Positions 6,693-7,042 of a stretch of DNA of 7,042 nt are shown piece by piece. A program made the translations under genes and the position numbers. The notes beneath the pieces were generated by a model, which was not told where the DNA came from, did not search any database, and saw only the letters and a list, made by a program, of their open reading frames with translations. Location of the stretch: contig DHMB01000014.1 in NCBI GenBank assembly GCA_002405565.1, positions 15,540-22,581 of the forward strand. Direction: 5' to 3'. The stretch's first letter is position 1. Each line of letters starts with the position of its first letter. Source of the DNA: Clostridiales bacterium UBA4653. GTDB lineage: Bacteria; Bacillota; Clostridia; Oscillospirales; CAG-272.

Positions 6693-6721
6693 TTGCGATT
6701 TTCGATTTTATGGTGTATAAT
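6693..6721 (+). promoter_or_regulatory. Sigma-A-type promoter of the DUF2500 gene
   Basis: -35 TTGCGA at 6693-6698 (4 of 6), a 17-base spacer, and a perfect -10 TATAAT at 6716-6721. Transcription should start near 6728, about 24 bases before the ATG at 6752. Confidence 0.7.
6705..6712 (-). promoter_or_regulatory. Candidate sigma-E -10 box for sigK
   Basis: On the minus strand the complement of 6705-6712 reads CATAAAAT, 7 of 8 against the sigma-E -10 consensus CATACAMT. It would start sigK about 80 bases before its ATG. The expected -35 (KMATATT, 14 bases upstream) is not recognisable, so support rests on one box and on the known sigma-E control of sigK in spore formers. It lies inside the spacer of the opposing DUF2500 promoter. 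Confidence 0.25.
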
Positions 6722-6751
6722 CATATAGCAATAATTTTCCGGAGGTTTGAA

Positions 6752-7042
6752 ATGAACTTCACATTGGGCGGGATACTTATGTTTTCCGCATTTGCCGTCT
6801 TGCTGATTATAATGGCGGTGACGGTTTCCCGCGCGGCGGGCTTTTCAAAAAAGAATGTGAACCTGCCCAGAATATCAGCTCCCGCAAAGGTTGTTTCAAA
6901 GAGAACGTTTTCCATGTCGAAGGACGGAAAAGCCTATTTCATGACGTTTGAATTCAAAACGGGGGACAGGGCGGAATATCGCGTGTCGGACGACGCCTAT
7001 CTTTATTTTGCCGAGGGCGACGAGGGCACGGTGACGGTTAGG
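6752..7042 (+). CDS. DUF2500 family membrane protein (3' end cut off by the window)
   Basis: The open frame runs from ATG at 6752 off the right edge, 97 codons with no stop. Residues 7-27 are a single hydrophobic N-terminal membrane segment. The rest is a small soluble domain matching the DUF2500 pattern: PAKVVSKR (44-51), a YFMTFEFKTGDRAEY stretch (62-76), and AEGDEGTV (87-94), which normally comes near the end of the domain, so only about 10-20 residues should be missing. GGAGG at 6741-6745 is 6 bases before the ATG. Relatives include E. coli YhhM; their function is unknown. It is divergent from sigK, with 134 bases between starts. Its vegetative promoter suggests no direct link to sporulation. 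Confidence 0.8.
   Translation, partial: MNFTLGGILMFSAFAVLLIIMAVTVSRAAGFSKKNVNLPRISAPAKVVSKRTFSMSKDGKAYFMTFEFKTGDRAEYRVSDDAYLYFAEGDEGTVTVR

Overview
This is an ordinary-looking chromosomal stretch from an endospore-forming Clostridia-type bacterium (Bacillota) of roughly balanced G+C. The evidence is a sigma-K gene, a SipL-like coat-morphogenesis protein, a YmfF/YmfH peptidase pair, strong GGAGG-type ribosome sites and classical sigma-A promoters. I cannot place it below class level. There is no mobile element, tRNA, rRNA or CRISPR.

Layout: (1) 24-2587, minus strand: two translationally coupled M16-family genes, ymfF then ymfH. A further gene seems to begin at the extreme left edge. The first chain lacks the zinc motif but has the M16 R/Y pair; the second has the zinc motif, so they look like complementary halves of one peptidase. 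(2) 2588-2765: divergent control region with two good sigma-A promoters back to back. (3) 2766-4162, plus strand: NfeD-like membrane protein and a QmcA/stomatin-like SPFH protein, a classic pair for membrane organisation. (4) 4200-4234: a bidirectional hairpin terminator between converging units. (5) 4235-6617, minus strand: sigK, then a SipL-like SPOCS/DUF3794 plus LysM protein, a mother-cell sporulation module. A good sigma-E-type promoter for the sipL-like gene lies across the 3' end of sigK. (6) 6752-7042, plus strand: the 5' part of a DUF2500 membrane protein, divergent from sigK and driven by a sigma-A promoter.

How they fit: sigma-E in the mother cell would switch on the SipL-like protein, which in Clostridioides difficile binds SpoIVA to anchor the coat. 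It would presumably also switch on sigK, made here as an inactive precursor with an N-terminal pro-sequence. The sigK gene is continuous, so no skin-type excision is needed. The M16 and NfeD/SPFH units look like housekeeping membrane or proteolysis functions with vegetative promoters. I see no convincing undescribed system. The items most worth checking are the sigma-E promoter embedded in sigK, the precursor cleavage site of sigma-K, the hendecad coiled coil of the SPFH protein, and overlapping opposed promoter elements upstream of sigK.
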